64,000 nucleotides of DNA from Lachnospiraceae bacterium (GTDB lineage: Bacteria; Bacillota; Clostridia; Lachnospirales; Lachnospiraceae), in contig CAJTFX010000016.1 in NCBI GenBank assembly GCA_910575555.1, forward strand, positions 1-64,000, written 5' to 3'. The notes below the pieces were generated by a model, which was not told the DNA's origin, searched no databases, and saw nothing but the letters and a program-made list of their open reading frames with translations. Positions within the stretch are counted from its first letter, which is position 1. Every line of letters begins with the position of its first letter. A program made the translations under genes and the position numbers. Below, in pieces: positions 26,997-34,727 of this stretch.

Positions 26997-28199
26997 TTAT
27001 TGATAATGGGCAGTACATTTCTTCAAACGATGGTTTACGGAAAGGACACCCATTGTTTTAACATTCGCAGGGGATGCCGGAGGAATAAACATCGCTTCAA
27101 CAATGTTTGGATTATCCACATTTCCAAGATTAGTGACACTGTAGCCATTGCGTTTTTTATACCCAAGGATTGCTGACCCAATAAATTTTCCCGCGCTGCT
27201 GTTAAATCTGCCTATAGCTGAAATTGCGGCAGCATCAATCAGTTCCGGCTCCATATAGAGGTAACAGGCAAGGATCATCATCAATTTTCCTGGATTACTT
27301 ATATTCTTTTTGAGCCTTTCCGAAACTGACCTCGCTATGTTCCAAATATCTTCGGATTTATTGGAAACCTCTATTGCAGTTGCAGAGGCATAATTACCCA
27401 ACGCACCTACCTTATAGCGAGAGAGATGTCTGCGTATATCTACTGCGGCCACGACCCGGTTCGTTTTCTCTTTACGCATCATCTCGGCAACAAGGTAGTC
27501 ATTCAATGATACTCCGTGTTCATGGCATTTTCTTAAAACTTCTTCGGTCTTCCTTGGCTCCCATACCTCCTCCAGATAGGAAACCGGATTGTCGGCAATA
27601 AACTCCGTTTCAAATTTTCTGTAATCCTCATAACTGACGGTATGCCCTTCATGTTTCCATTTGCGGTTTGCATAGCCAATAATCAGCTTATTTACTGACG
27701 AAAGCTGGCTACCTTTTGGAAGTTCATCAATAGACAAAATAGGGCTTTCTTCGGCAAGCGTAGGCGTTTTCCCGGACAGATAGCAGTTGGCAAATTCGCA
27801 TACCAAGTTCAATATGCTGCGTCCATCTCCCAAAAGGTGATGCGCGATAAATATAACTTCAAATGATTCTCTATCTGGGTAAACTATGAGCTTCAAAAGG
27901 CACTTCTTAAAAGCGTCCCAGCCATATCTTGTCATATCGCTATAATCATCTTGCCACCGGGAAGCATTGTCTTTCTCAAAAACTGGGATTTTTATTTCCT
28001 GATGCTGGCAATAATACAGCTTTCCGCTTTTAGCTTCTCGGGCAACATTGCTTTTCAAAAATGGATGTGCCGACGCAAGCGCCCGAAGTGCATCGTGAAA
28101 TTTCCCCTCGTCGTATCCTGCGTCGATTTTTGCCTTGATGCCAAAGTGCATATTAGGACACATGAGATGAGCCCTTTCAGTCAGTATATATTGTTTCAT
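26997..28199 (-). CDS. Condensation-fold acyltransferase-like protein
   Basis: The 400-residue protein looks like the CoA-dependent acyltransferase/condensation superfamily. The HHxxxDG catalytic motif is present as FIAHHLLGDGRSIL near residue 120, with the N-terminal half typical of alcohol-acetyltransferase or polyketide-associated acyltransferases. There is no carrier-protein or other NRPS gene nearby, so free-standing acyl transfer is more likely than peptide synthesis. It overlaps the TetR stop by 4 bp and is surely controlled with it. Confidence 0.75.
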   Translation of the reverse strand: MKQYILTERAHLMCPNMHFGIKAKIDAGYDEGKFHDALRALASAHPFLKSNVAREAKSGKLYYCQHQEIKIPVFEKDNASRWQDDYSDMTRYGWDAFKKCLLKLIVYPDRESFEVIFIAHHLLGDGRSILNLVCEFANCYLSGKTPTLAEESPILSIDELPKGSQLSSVNKLIIGYANRKWKHEGHTVSYEDYRKFETEFIADNPVSYLEEVWEPRKTEEVLRKCHEHGVSLNDYLVAEMMRKEKTNRVVAAVDIRRHLSRYKVGALGNYASATAIEVSNKSEDIWNIARSVSERLKKNISNPGKLMMILACYLYMEPELIDAAAISAIGRFNSSAGKFIGSAILGYKKRNGYSVTNLGNVDNPNIVEAMFIPPASPANVKTMGVLSVNHRLKKCTAHYQ

Positions 28200-28816
28200 A
28201 GAGGATGCCTCCCTTCGCTTTCAAATATATCGTGCGGAATTTGCAATGTTCTGCATATGAGTTCCATGGTTTCCTGCGCCTTAAGTTCGAGGGACAATGT
28301 AGAGAATACTCTATCATGCACTAAACCGCTAATTCCTTTCAGAAGAAAAGAGGCAAGATATTCTTTGCCGTAGCAGTCATCCTTGCCCGCCGCTTGCAGA
28401 AATTCATGTATCATTACCTGGAAAGCAGGTAGCATTGCTTCTAAAGTCTGTTCATGTAGTGCATACAATATTGACCAATGAATTGAGCCATTTGCTAATT
28501 GAGTTAGTTCTGCCATACTGTTGGTGTAACAATCATATAGCTGTTCCAGTCTTGATCGAGGGGTGATGTGGTTTGCGGATTTATTCATTATGGCCGAAAA
28601 TCTTTCTCCGCTTTTCTTAAAAAAGAGTTCGACGGCTTTATCAAATACTTCTTGCTTGGAATTGAAGTAGTGATAAAACATACCGACTTCCCCGTTGACC
28701 CGTTCTAAAATCATTCGGATAGAAGTAGCCTCATATCCGTTTTTTAAGAATAATTCTAACGCAGCATTTAGGATTTCATCGCGCTTTCCACCCTCTAAAA
28801 CAGCTTTTCTCGACAT
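28196..28816 (-). CDS. TetR-family transcriptional repressor
   Basis: The 206-residue protein has an N-terminal TetR helix-turn-helix (RDEILNAALELFLKNGYEAT, then EVGMFYHYFNSKQEVFDKAV) and an all-helical ligand domain. A perfect inverted repeat just downstream of its own -10 box is the probable operator, so it represses itself and the coupled acyltransferase. Start preceded by GAGGTG. Confidence 0.93.
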   Translation of the reverse strand: MSRKAVLEGGKRDEILNAALELFLKNGYEATSIRMILERVNGEVGMFYHYFNSKQEVFDKAVELFFKKSGERFSAIMNKSANHITPRSRLEQLYDCYTNSMAELTQLANGSIHWSILYALHEQTLEAMLPAFQVMIHEFLQAAGKDDCYGKEYLASFLLKGISGLVHDRVFSTLSLELKAQETMELICRTLQIPHDIFESEGRHPL

Positions 28817-28834
28817 ATCAATTCACCTCTCCGC

Positions 28835-28890
28835 AATAAACAGAATATTGTTCTGTTTATTATTATAATAACTTCTGCCATACTTGTCAA
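28835..28890 (-). promoter_or_regulatory. Consensus promoter with TetR operator
   Basis: On the minus strand TTGACA (28885-28890), a 17-nt spacer and TATAAT (28862-28867) form a consensus sigma-A promoter. Directly after it AATAAACAGAA (28835-28845) and TTCTGTTTATT (28851-28861) form a perfect 11-bp inverted repeat with a 5-nt centre. A TetR dimer there would block transcription. Confidence 0.85.
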
Positions 28891-29030
28891 CAAAATTTCA
28901 AATCCATCTCAATTATTTGGGTGTGTTTCAGTCAATCTGTACCGTTTGTGAAATTAAACAGTCTATTACATGAAAAGAAACATCGTTCAAATACTATCAC
29001 CTGAAATGTAGAATTACCTTGGGTGATGAC

Positions 29031-29150
29031 ATGAAGTTTGAACGCGATGAACGCAAGTTTGATTTTCACGATATAGGGCTGGGGATCAAGCGCAAAAGAG
29101 AAGCCAAGGGGATAACACAGGAGCAACTGGCTTATATCATATTTCGGGCG
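29031..29150 (+). pseudogene. N-terminal fragment of an XRE regulator
   Basis: The reading frame starts MKFERDERKFDFHDIGLGIK and continues RKREAKGITQEQLAYII, the first helices of an XRE domain found in conjugative elements, then runs into unrelated DNA. The upstream CACCTGAAATGTAGAATTA to GGGTGATGAC block is nearly repeated at 30340-30380 without any gene. Confidence 0.75.
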
Positions 29151-29241
29151 CGTTTGGCGCTACTTTGTCAACAGACCCAAGTTGGCCCGAGACTGTATAC
29201 CTTTCATAAGCCATTTCATTTTTGGAACTTCTGTAAAGTCA

Positions 29242-29472
29242 TCACAGACGATTTTTCAAAAATTTTTCCATCGTCTGCAATGCCCGCTCGATGGAATAGC
29301 ACACGGCCATTTTGCTGACACCTTCCACCCTGGCAATGTCCGTCTGGGTCATGCCAAGAATGAAGTGAGCGTAAACTCGCTTTGCCTGTTTGTCTGGCAG
29401 ACTGGCGATTGCTGCAAGGAGCTCCTGCATGGTAACTTTGCGCTCGTAGAGCTCGTCAGGAGACACAGACAC
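29242..29472 (-). pseudogene. C-terminal part of a sigma-70-like factor
   Basis: The 76 codons encode sigma region 4 (SLPDKQAKRVYAHFILGMTQ, then TDIARVEGVSKMAVCYSIER). Proteins of this kind in conjugative elements are usually about 140 residues, so the N-terminal half is missing and the frame opens directly from element DNA. A GTG could start translation but has no ribosome site. Confidence 0.7.
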
Positions 29473-29529
29473 GAATCTGAAAAATCAAAGCCGCCGAAAG
29501 GTGGTATAGGCATGTTAATAGGTCTTCTT

Positions 29530-29560
29530 TACGACGGCTTTTTTTCTTTTGCCGTCGTAG
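29530..29560. terminator. Stem-loop, shared element motif
   Basis: TACGACGGC and GCCGTCGTA form a perfect 9-bp stem around a T-rich loop. The same ACGACGGC-AAAAGAAA-GCCGTCGT pattern is found at 39189-39218 in the TnpX element, so this scrap came from a related element. Confidence 0.65.
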
Positions 29561-29576
29561 AGCAGCTTTTCAACTA

Positions 29577-30269
29577 TTAAGCAACTTGATGCTTACAATA
29601 AGTCCGAACCGTCAAAAACAGAAATATGGTAATCTCAATCACTGCTGAAATCAATATTACATAAGGCGTCCAAAAACTCATTCCTCCAATATGCAGGTAG
29701 TTAAAATTTGCAAGCTGGTAGAGAAAGTTATTCTGCAACCCAATTCCTGCCGATGGCAAAATACAAGAAATCCATGATGCGCCCAATGCAGTATAGGCAA
29801 ATATTGGCAGAAGAACAATAACAAGTGAAACCAATAACGCAGTCAAAGAATCTTTACATTTTGCGGACAGAAATAGTGTACAGCTAATGCTTGCTAACAT
29901 AGAAAGTAATCCCACCAATGTCAAAACTATTTCTAACTGTCCCAAATTGATATTGGATAGATTTATGACAGAGAAAAGCATTTGAAACGAAGTTTTTAAG
30001 CACTCTGTTCCGAAAGCCATGTTCAAAATCAGTAAATGAATCGTTATTCCAAAAATAAAGGTTAAAACGAAAATTGTACTTGATGCAGAAATCTTTGTAA
30101 TTGCTAACCGAGTACGCCCGTGTTTTGTTGCACGCAGGATACTGTCGGCTCCCGTTTGATATTCATTTGAAAAAATCGGAGCGGCAATCGCAACGCACAG
30201 GATGGAAAGGATTTTGGGTGTGTAGTATGTGCTATTTTCTGCATGCGAGAATATTAAGAAATTCCTAAT
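29577..30269 (-). pseudogene. C-terminal part of an ABC-2 type permease
   Basis: An open frame of 231 codons begins directly after a stop without a start codon. It reads APIFSNEYQTGADSILRATK, then KHGRTRLAITKISASSTIF and four or five hydrophobic segments, ending IEITIFLFLTVRTYC. The FSNEYQTGADSILRATKHGR loop is a hallmark of ABC-2 permeases. The N-terminal part and the ATPase are missing. Confidence 0.7.
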
Positions 30270-30328
30270 TTACATTATACCCAGTGTTTGACGAAATAAA
30301 ATACTACTAAAACATAAAATTATTTTCG

Positions 30329-30380
30329 TTCTCATAACTTAACCCGAAATGTAGAATAATATATGGGTGATATGAGAATG
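30329..30380. promoter_or_regulatory. Orphan XRE promoter/operator copy
   Basis: ACCCGAAATGTAGAATAATA followed by TATGGGTGATATGAG resembles the leader at 28995-29035. It contains nested inverted repeats: TTCTCATA (30329-30336) with TATGAGAA (30371-30378), and ACCC with GGGT inside. No coding region follows, so it marks a junction. Confidence 0.5.
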
Positions 30381-30424
30381 TACCAAGTTTTTTTTGTTTT
30401 TGCAGGCTTTTCCGGGTTGCCGCT

Positions 30425-30511
30425 AAATGGTTATACCGAAAGTCTGATTATCCCGAATATATCATAGAAAGCCAGCAACAGAGGCATTTGGGGAAGAAAT
30501 GTTCGGGATAA
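30425..30511 (-). repeat. Inverted 87-bp element-end repeat, copy 2
   Basis: This is the inverted partner of 1245-1331, with the same motif order and about 85% identity by eye. No recombinase gene is next to it, so it is either the far end of an old element or a remnant end of a second one. Confidence 0.8.
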
Positions 30512-30575
30512 TTTTTCCTTGCAGCACAAGCTGTAAAGTCTCCTAATGTTCCTTCACCACCTACCGTATCTAATA

Positions 30576-30614
30576 AAGGCCACAGGGCAAGCAGAGACTT
30601 ACCTTGTGGCCTTT
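30576..30614. terminator. Stem-loop terminator
   Basis: AAAGGCCACAGGG and CCTTGTGGCCTTT pair across a loop of about 13 nt. It immediately follows the regulator fragment on the minus strand. Confidence 0.65.
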
Positions 30615-30615
30615 G

Positions 30616-30700
30616 TTACGGCACTTCAAATTTATAACCAACGCTGATAACGCTTTTGATGTAGTCCGGGGAATCCGGCGTGATTTTCAGGTGGCTGTGC
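30616..30700 (-). pseudogene. C-terminal tip of an OmpR-type regulator
   Basis: The last codons on the minus strand encode LKITPDSPDYIKSVISVGYK and then FEVP and a stop, the final hairpin of an OmpR winged helix. The rest of the gene is gone and the DNA joins an acetyltransferase fragment. Confidence 0.65.
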
Positions 30701-30711
30701 CACGCTTTCTG

Positions 30712-30778
30712 TTTCATAATAATCGGTTTTCATACCGTATAAATAATAATCGCAAAGCAAACTAGCCATAGGGATACC
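30712..30778 (-). pseudogene. C-terminal fragment of a GNAT acetyltransferase
   Basis: The minus strand encodes CDYYLYGMKTDYYE, matching CDYYLYGMTKADYIE of the acetyltransferase at 2721-3308. Only about 20 codons remain. Confidence 0.6.
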
Positions 30779-30943
30779 CTCCACCAATCAATAAATACAC
30801 ACAGACAGGCCGCCGCTAAATTGTAGGGTTTATCATCAAAAAACCGCATAACTACGCCGTTTCTGGCGCAAAAGATTTCAAAAGGTGTTGCGTTCGGGCA
30901 GCACCTTTTGTTTTGTAAATTCAAGGACAAAGGAGGCGAGAAC

Positions 30944-31849
30944 ATGGCCGAGCCGGGTGCATTGGATTACTTCTATGGAGCCGAGGCAGAGCAATACACC
31001 TTTTATCGGATTCCAAAGGTTTTGTTTACCGACCCCGGCTTCCGGCGAATGACAGCAGACGCAAAAATCCTGTACGGCCTGATGTTAGACCGTATGGGGC
31101 TGTCCATACGCAACGGCTGGTTGGACGAACAAAACCGGGTATTCATCTACTTTACCCTGGAGGAAGCGATGGACGCGATGTGCTGCGGCCATAACAAGGC
31201 GGTGGCACTCTTTACCGAACTGGATAAGGTGGGCCTGATTGAGCGCAGGAAGCAGGGCCAGGGCCGACCCACTAAAATCTATGTCAAGAACTTCACTCGG
31301 AAAGAGGAAGTCAAGACTTCCGAAAAACGGAAGTCTGCACTTCCCGAAAGCGGAACTCTTGACTTCCGAAAATCGGACACAATCAATACTGATAAGAATA
31401 AGACTGATTTGAGTGATACTGATCCATCTAACTATCCGGCGGCAAGGCCCCCGGAAGATAGACCGCCTACGGCGGCTGATACGATGGATACGATGCGGGC
31501 CTATCGGGAGATTTTGAAAGAGAATATCGAGTATGACCATCTTTGCCAGAAACTCGGCTATGACAGGGACATACTGGATGAAATTCTGGAAATCCTGGTA
31601 GACACGGTATGCAGCACTCGAAAAATGATACGCATTGGGGGCGAGGACTTCCCAAAGGAGGTTGTAAGAAGCCGGTTGCTCAAGCTGGACTCGGAACATA
31701 TCGAGTATGTGATAAGCAGCTTGCGGGAGAACACGACAAAGGTTCGGAATATCCGCGCATACCTCCTGACCTCGCTTTACAATGCGCCTACCACCATAAG
31801 CAGTTACTTTACTGCCCTGGTCAATCACGACCTCTACGGCAGCGGGTAA
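30944..31849 (+). CDS. repA: Replication initiator protein A-like (RepA)
   Basis: The 301-residue protein has the RepA N-terminal replication-initiator domain (FYRIPKVLFTDPGFRRMTAD, AKILYGLMLDRMGLSIRNGW, and a winged-helix part with GHNKAVALFTELDKVGLIER) and a C-terminal conserved region of element RepA proteins after a low-complexity linker. It would start replication of the excised circular element. The ATG at 30944 follows AGGAGGCGAG. It is the first gene of the TnpX-type element. Confidence 0.9.
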   Translation: MAEPGALDYFYGAEAEQYTFYRIPKVLFTDPGFRRMTADAKILYGLMLDRMGLSIRNGWLDEQNRVFIYFTLEEAMDAMCCGHNKAVALFTELDKVGLIERRKQGQGRPTKIYVKNFTRKEEVKTSEKRKSALPESGTLDFRKSDTINTDKNKTDLSDTDPSNYPAARPPEDRPPTAADTMDTMRAYREILKENIEYDHLCQKLGYDRDILDEILEILVDTVCSTRKMIRIGGEDFPKEVVRSRLLKLDSEHIEYVISSLRENTTKVRNIRAYLLTSLYNAPTTISSYFTALVNHDLYGSG

Positions 31850-31931
31850 CTGTTTTTTTATACTCAAATAAGGGTGGCGAGCCGGTCTTATCCGGCCCGC
31901 CTTAACTACCAAACTGTAAATGAACGGCACT

Positions 31932-31975
31932 GTGTCAAGAACGCGCACGGTGCGCGTTCATTTTATTCTTGACAC
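31932..31975. repeat. Nested inverted repeat after repA
   Basis: Outer arms GTGTCAAGAA (31932-31941) and TTCTTGACAC (31966-31975) enclose an inner hairpin of GAACGCGCAC and GTGCGCGTTC with a 1-nt loop (31939-31959). It could be a terminator, but the missing T tract and the second outer stem suggest a replication or nicking structure. Function is not shown. Confidence 0.6.
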
Positions 31976-32026
31976 GGGGACGGACATTTGCCACTCGGCA
32001 TACTGCCGAAGAAAGGAGCAACCCCC

Positions 32027-32377
32027 GTGAAAAAACCTTTTGCATATATTTCTGCCGCCTGGAGCGGCCAGGAATTTACCGACACCGACCAGGCAGCGGT
32101 TTATTGCCGCAAGGTTTATCTGGCCGGTTTTACCCCGATTTGCCCGATCCTGTATCTGCCGCATTTTCTGAATGATACAGTCCCCGCCGAACACAAGGAC
32201 GGGATTGATATGGCGCGGGAACTGCTGCGTCGCAGCCATGTCCTGATTGTCTGCGGCGAGGAAGTGGACGAAGCCGTAAAAAATGATATTGCCGTAGCGC
32301 AGCGCCTCGGCATTACGGCCACCACATTGGACGGTATTCTGAAAATCAGGAGCCAGGGCCATGAGGAGGGCTGTTGA
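32027..32377 (+). CDS. DUF4406/DUF7768-like element protein
   Basis: The 116-residue protein starts with GTG, 8 nt after GAAAGGAG. It resembles small mobile-element proteins with a nucleoside-2-deoxyribosyltransferase-like Rossmann fold (FAYISAAWSG, CRKVYLAGFTPICPIL, SHVLIVCGEEV). A biochemical role is not known. It is placed, as usual in these elements, between repA and pcfB. Confidence 0.75.
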   Translation: MKKPFAYISAAWSGQEFTDTDQAAVYCRKVYLAGFTPICPILYLPHFLNDTVPAEHKDGIDMARELLRRSHVLIVCGEEVDEAVKNDIAVAQRLGITATTLDGILKIRSQGHEEGC

Positions 32378-32480
32378 TAATCTCCACCGGCTGATGCGCT
32401 TCCTGCTGCATCGGCTGGTGGTGCCGCCTTAGCCGTTCCCCTTTTCCACTTCCACCCTGCCGGAAAGGAGGAATCGCCCA

Positions 32481-32963
32481 ATGCAGGAAGAAATGGAACG
32501 AAAGACCGTGGCAATCAGCGTCAAGGCGGGAAAGCTGACCGCTGATCTGCTGAAAAAGGCCATAACCAAAGCCCTGGCTGAAATGGAGAAAAGCCAGAAA
32601 AACCCGAAAATCTATCGGGGCAAACAGAGTGTGAAGCACCTTGTCCGGCAGGGCGCGGGTGTTTCCAATATCGAAGTGACCGACGGAAATATTAAGTCCT
32701 TTGAACGTGTGGCCCGGAAATACGGCGTGGATTTTGCACTGAAAAAGGACACAACAAGTCAGCCGCCCCGCTATCTGGTGTTCTTCAAGTCAAAGGACGC
32801 GGACGCGCTGACTGCTGCCTTTGCGGAATACTCCGGCAAGGTAGTCAAGCATCAGACCCAGGCCAAACCCTCCATTCGCCGCCAGCTTGTGCAGCTTCAG
32901 GAAGTCGTTAAAAAGATGGCGCAATCCCTGTCCAGGAATAAGCAACAGGAGGTGGCGCGATGA
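32481..32963 (+). CDS. pcfB: PcfB-family conjugation protein
   Basis: The 160-residue protein matches the PcfB/DUF3801 family (KTVAISVKAGKLTADLLKKA, LVRQGAGVSNIEVTDGNIK, SFERVARKYGVDFALKKD). In pCF10 PcfB is a relaxosome accessory that interacts with the coupling protein PcfC. Start follows GAAAGGAGG. It overlaps by 4 bp the start of a virD4-like gene that is cut off after about 20 codons. Confidence 0.92.
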   Translation: MQEEMERKTVAISVKAGKLTADLLKKAITKALAEMEKSQKNPKIYRGKQSVKHLVRQGAGVSNIEVTDGNIKSFERVARKYGVDFALKKDTTSQPPRYLVFFKSKDADALTAAFAEYSGKVVKHQTQAKPSIRRQLVQLQEVVKKMAQSLSRNKQQEVAR

Positions 32964-33020
32964 AAAAACTCCCCAAAATCAATGCGGCCAAGGCTGTAAA
33001 AACCAGTTTGCCCTATTGCC
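32960..33020 (+). pseudogene. Truncated start of a VirD4/TraG coupling-protein gene
   Basis: The frame MKKLPKINAAKAVKTSLPY begins with an ATGA overlap to pcfB, exactly where the VirD4-like coupling ATPase gene is expected, then continues into unrelated GC-rich DNA. The whole conjugation module is therefore missing. That this start belongs to virD4 is inferred from position and from the short N-terminal similarity. Confidence 0.55.
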
Positions 33021-33040
33021 AAAAAGCAAAGGCCGGAAGC

Positions 33041-33344
33041 GGCGTCAGGGGTGCGCGTAGCGCATTTATTTTACCCTTGACCCCGTTTCCGGCTTTTGCT
33101 ATGCCCCTGGCATGGAAGCGTCCAAAAGGACGCGCAAGCCACCACGCTCGCGTGGTGTTCGGCCCGCACATTCTATGTCGGGCCGGGGGTTTGGGGAACG
33201 CCCCAACAAGCAGGAAAGGATATTCCTTTCCATTGCTTGCAAAAAAGGTCGCAGATACTCAATTTTCTTTAGATTGCTCACAAATTCAACATTTCCATCA
33301 TATTACAAAAAGCAGTAACACAGGTGAATAAATTCATACCCGTG
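33041..33344. other. Element DNA without a gene; long hairpin
   Basis: No convincing gene. At 33207-33239, CAAGCA-GGAAAGG and CCTTTCC-A-TTGCTTG form an imperfect 13-15 bp hairpin with a 5-nt loop. It could be part of a transfer origin or just the junction region; I cannot decide. Confidence 0.4.
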
Positions 33345-33692
33345 TCACTGCTTCTCCTCTTTACTATCCAGCATTTGGTCAATAAGTGCCAGTACAAGTT
33401 CCTGATCTCGCTGGCTACACTGGGTAATAAGACGTTTAATCCTATCGGCGGTATATTCCTCTGAAATTGTCTGCGGCATAAGCACTTCATCAAAGGATGT
33501 TCCAATAGCATGAACAAGACGAATTAGTACATCCAAACTTGGCTTACGACGGTCATTCTCTATCGCAGAAACAAAACGAGGACTAATTCCCGCCCGTTCA
33601 GCAATCTGCTCACGGGTGTATTCCCGTTTTTCTCTTGCACGCCGATGCGAGGAACCGAAGGAATAAACGGTCTGTTGCTTTTTTTTAGCCAC
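33345..33692 (-). CDS. XRE-family regulator
   Basis: The 115-residue protein has an N-terminal XRE helix-turn-helix (RAREKREYTREQIAERAGIS and PRFVSAIENDRRKPSLDVLI) and a helical C-terminus. It is divergent from the HTH/two-component operon, with operator-like inverted repeats between. It probably represses element genes, as related regulators do in Tn916-like elements. Confidence 0.92.
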   Translation of the reverse strand: MAKKKQQTVYSFGSSHRRAREKREYTREQIAERAGISPRFVSAIENDRRKPSLDVLIRLVHAIGTSFDEVLMPQTISEEYTADRIKRLITQCSQRDQELVLALIDQMLDSKEEKQ

Positions 33693-33700
33693 GCTCCGTC

Positions 33701-33735
33701 ACCTCACATATAGTATTGTACTGTGAATGTGAGGT
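33701..33735. promoter_or_regulatory. Operator-like inverted repeat near XRE start
   Basis: ACCTCACAT (33701-33709) and ATGTGAGGT (33727-33735) form a perfect 9-bp inverted repeat with a 17-nt spacer, directly upstream of the XRE gene. A dimeric or tetrameric repressor site is likely. Confidence 0.65.
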
Positions 33736-33755
33736 ATTCAAAATGATTTGAGCGT

Positions 33756-33794
33756 AGCTTTTTAGCGGCTACTCTGCGTAGCTACTAAAAAGCT
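33756..33794. terminator. Hairpin between divergent operons
   Basis: AGCTTTTTAG and CTAAAAAGCT form a perfect outer stem with an inner GCTAC/GTAGC stem. It lies between the XRE and the HTH-two-component genes and may insulate them. Confidence 0.6.
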
Positions 33795-33805
33795 GTCCAT
33801 GTGTC

Positions 33806-33834
33806 TTGTATTATTCGAGAAAACGAACTATAAT
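33806..33834 (+). promoter_or_regulatory. Promoter of the HTH/two-component operon
   Basis: TTGTAT (33806-33811), a 17-nt spacer and TATAAT (33829-33834) lie just upstream of the small HTH gene. Confidence 0.75.
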
Positions 33835-33852
33835 GAGTTTGGAGGTGCAGAT

Positions 33853-34056
33853 ATGGACTATATGACGCTGAAAGAAGCAAGTGAAATATGGGGCGTAACG
33901 CCCCGCTGGATAAATTATTATTGTTCCTCTGGCCGTATTCTCGGAGCCATAAAAATGGGAACAATCTGGTTAATCCCGAAAAACGCGGAAAAGCCGATAG
34001 ACGGTAGGACAAAACAAGGAAGGAAGCTAAAAAATGCAGAAGATACTTTATGTTGA
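33853..34056 (+). CDS. Small helix-turn-helix protein (excisionase/MerR-like)
   Basis: The 67-residue protein (MTLKEASEIWGVTPRWINYY, then RILGAIKMGTIWLIPKNAEK) is a winged helix of the kind seen in excisionases and small regulators. The ATG at 33853 follows GGAGGTGC. It overlaps the response-regulator gene by 23 bp, which suggests coupled translation. Whether it controls excision or the cargo operon is open. Confidence 0.85.
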   Translation: MDYMTLKEASEIWGVTPRWINYYCSSGRILGAIKMGTIWLIPKNAEKPIDGRTKQGRKLKNAEDTLC

Positions 34057-34717
34057 AGATGATTTAAGTCTGATTGATGGCTTGCAATATACTTTGGAAA
34101 CCAGCGGATATACCGTGGATAATGCCCGGACTATAAAAAAGGCATTAGAACTATTCAAACAAAATGCTTACGATTTGTTACTTCTGGATGTTACACTACC
34201 AGATGGAACCGGCTTCGATATTTGTAAAGAGGTGCGTAGCAATTCAACTATCCCGATTATATTTTTAACTGCGTCCGATCAGGAAATCAGCATTGTTAAG
34301 GGCCTTGACATGGGCGGGGATGATTACATCACAAAGCCCTTCAAACTCAATGAGCTGCTTTCCAGAATTAAAGCACTTCTTCGGCGCTCTCTACAATTTT
34401 CTAAAGCAGAGGCAATCTTGGAGGCGAATGGTATTCGTATAGATACCGCCGAAAGGCTTGTTTGGAAAAATGGCGAGCCGATTGACCTGCCTCTGGTAGA
34501 ATACAAACTTTTGTGCCTGTTCATGCAAAATCCTAATCATCTCATGCCACGGGAAATGATTTTAGACCGGATGTGGGATGGCAACGGGAATTTTGTAGAT
34601 GATAATACTTTATCCGTTTATATCCGGCGGCTACGAAACAAAATTGAAGATACACCAAATGCGCCCCAATATCTGCTGACCGAACGGGGAATTGGATATA
34701 AGTGGGTTGTTGAGTGA
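34034..34717 (+). CDS. OmpR-family response regulator
   Basis: The 227-residue regulator has a receiver (LYVEDDLSLIDGLQ, Asp in LLLLDVTLPDGTG near residue 52, YITKPFKL) and an OmpR winged helix (GNFVDDNTLSVYIRRLRNKI, LLTERGIGYKWVV). It is the regulator of the kinase encoded 10 bp downstream and probably acts on the AGTAAG-type repeats before the ABC genes. Confidence 0.94.
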   Translation: MQKILYVEDDLSLIDGLQYTLETSGYTVDNARTIKKALELFKQNAYDLLLLDVTLPDGTGFDICKEVRSNSTIPIIFLTASDQEISIVKGLDMGGDDYITKPFKLNELLSRIKALLRRSLQFSKAEAILEANGIRIDTAERLVWKNGEPIDLPLVEYKLLCLFMQNPNHLMPREMILDRMWDGNGNFVDDNTLSVYIRRLRNKIEDTPNAPQYLLTERGIGYKWVVE

Positions 34718-34727
34718 GGGCGGATTT

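Noticed and set aside
26997..28199. Condensation-fold protein as part of a nonribosomal peptide cluster
   Set aside because: No adenylation or carrier domain occurs anywhere in the window.
31085..31948. 287-codon minus-strand frame opposite repA
   Set aside because: Antisense to a well-supported RepA gene, with no start signal.
32361..32432. 23-codon frame (MRRAVDNLHRLMRFLLHRL) overlapping the DUF4406-like stop
   Set aside because: It has no clear ribosome site of its own and covers a hairpin; coding is possible but unsupported.
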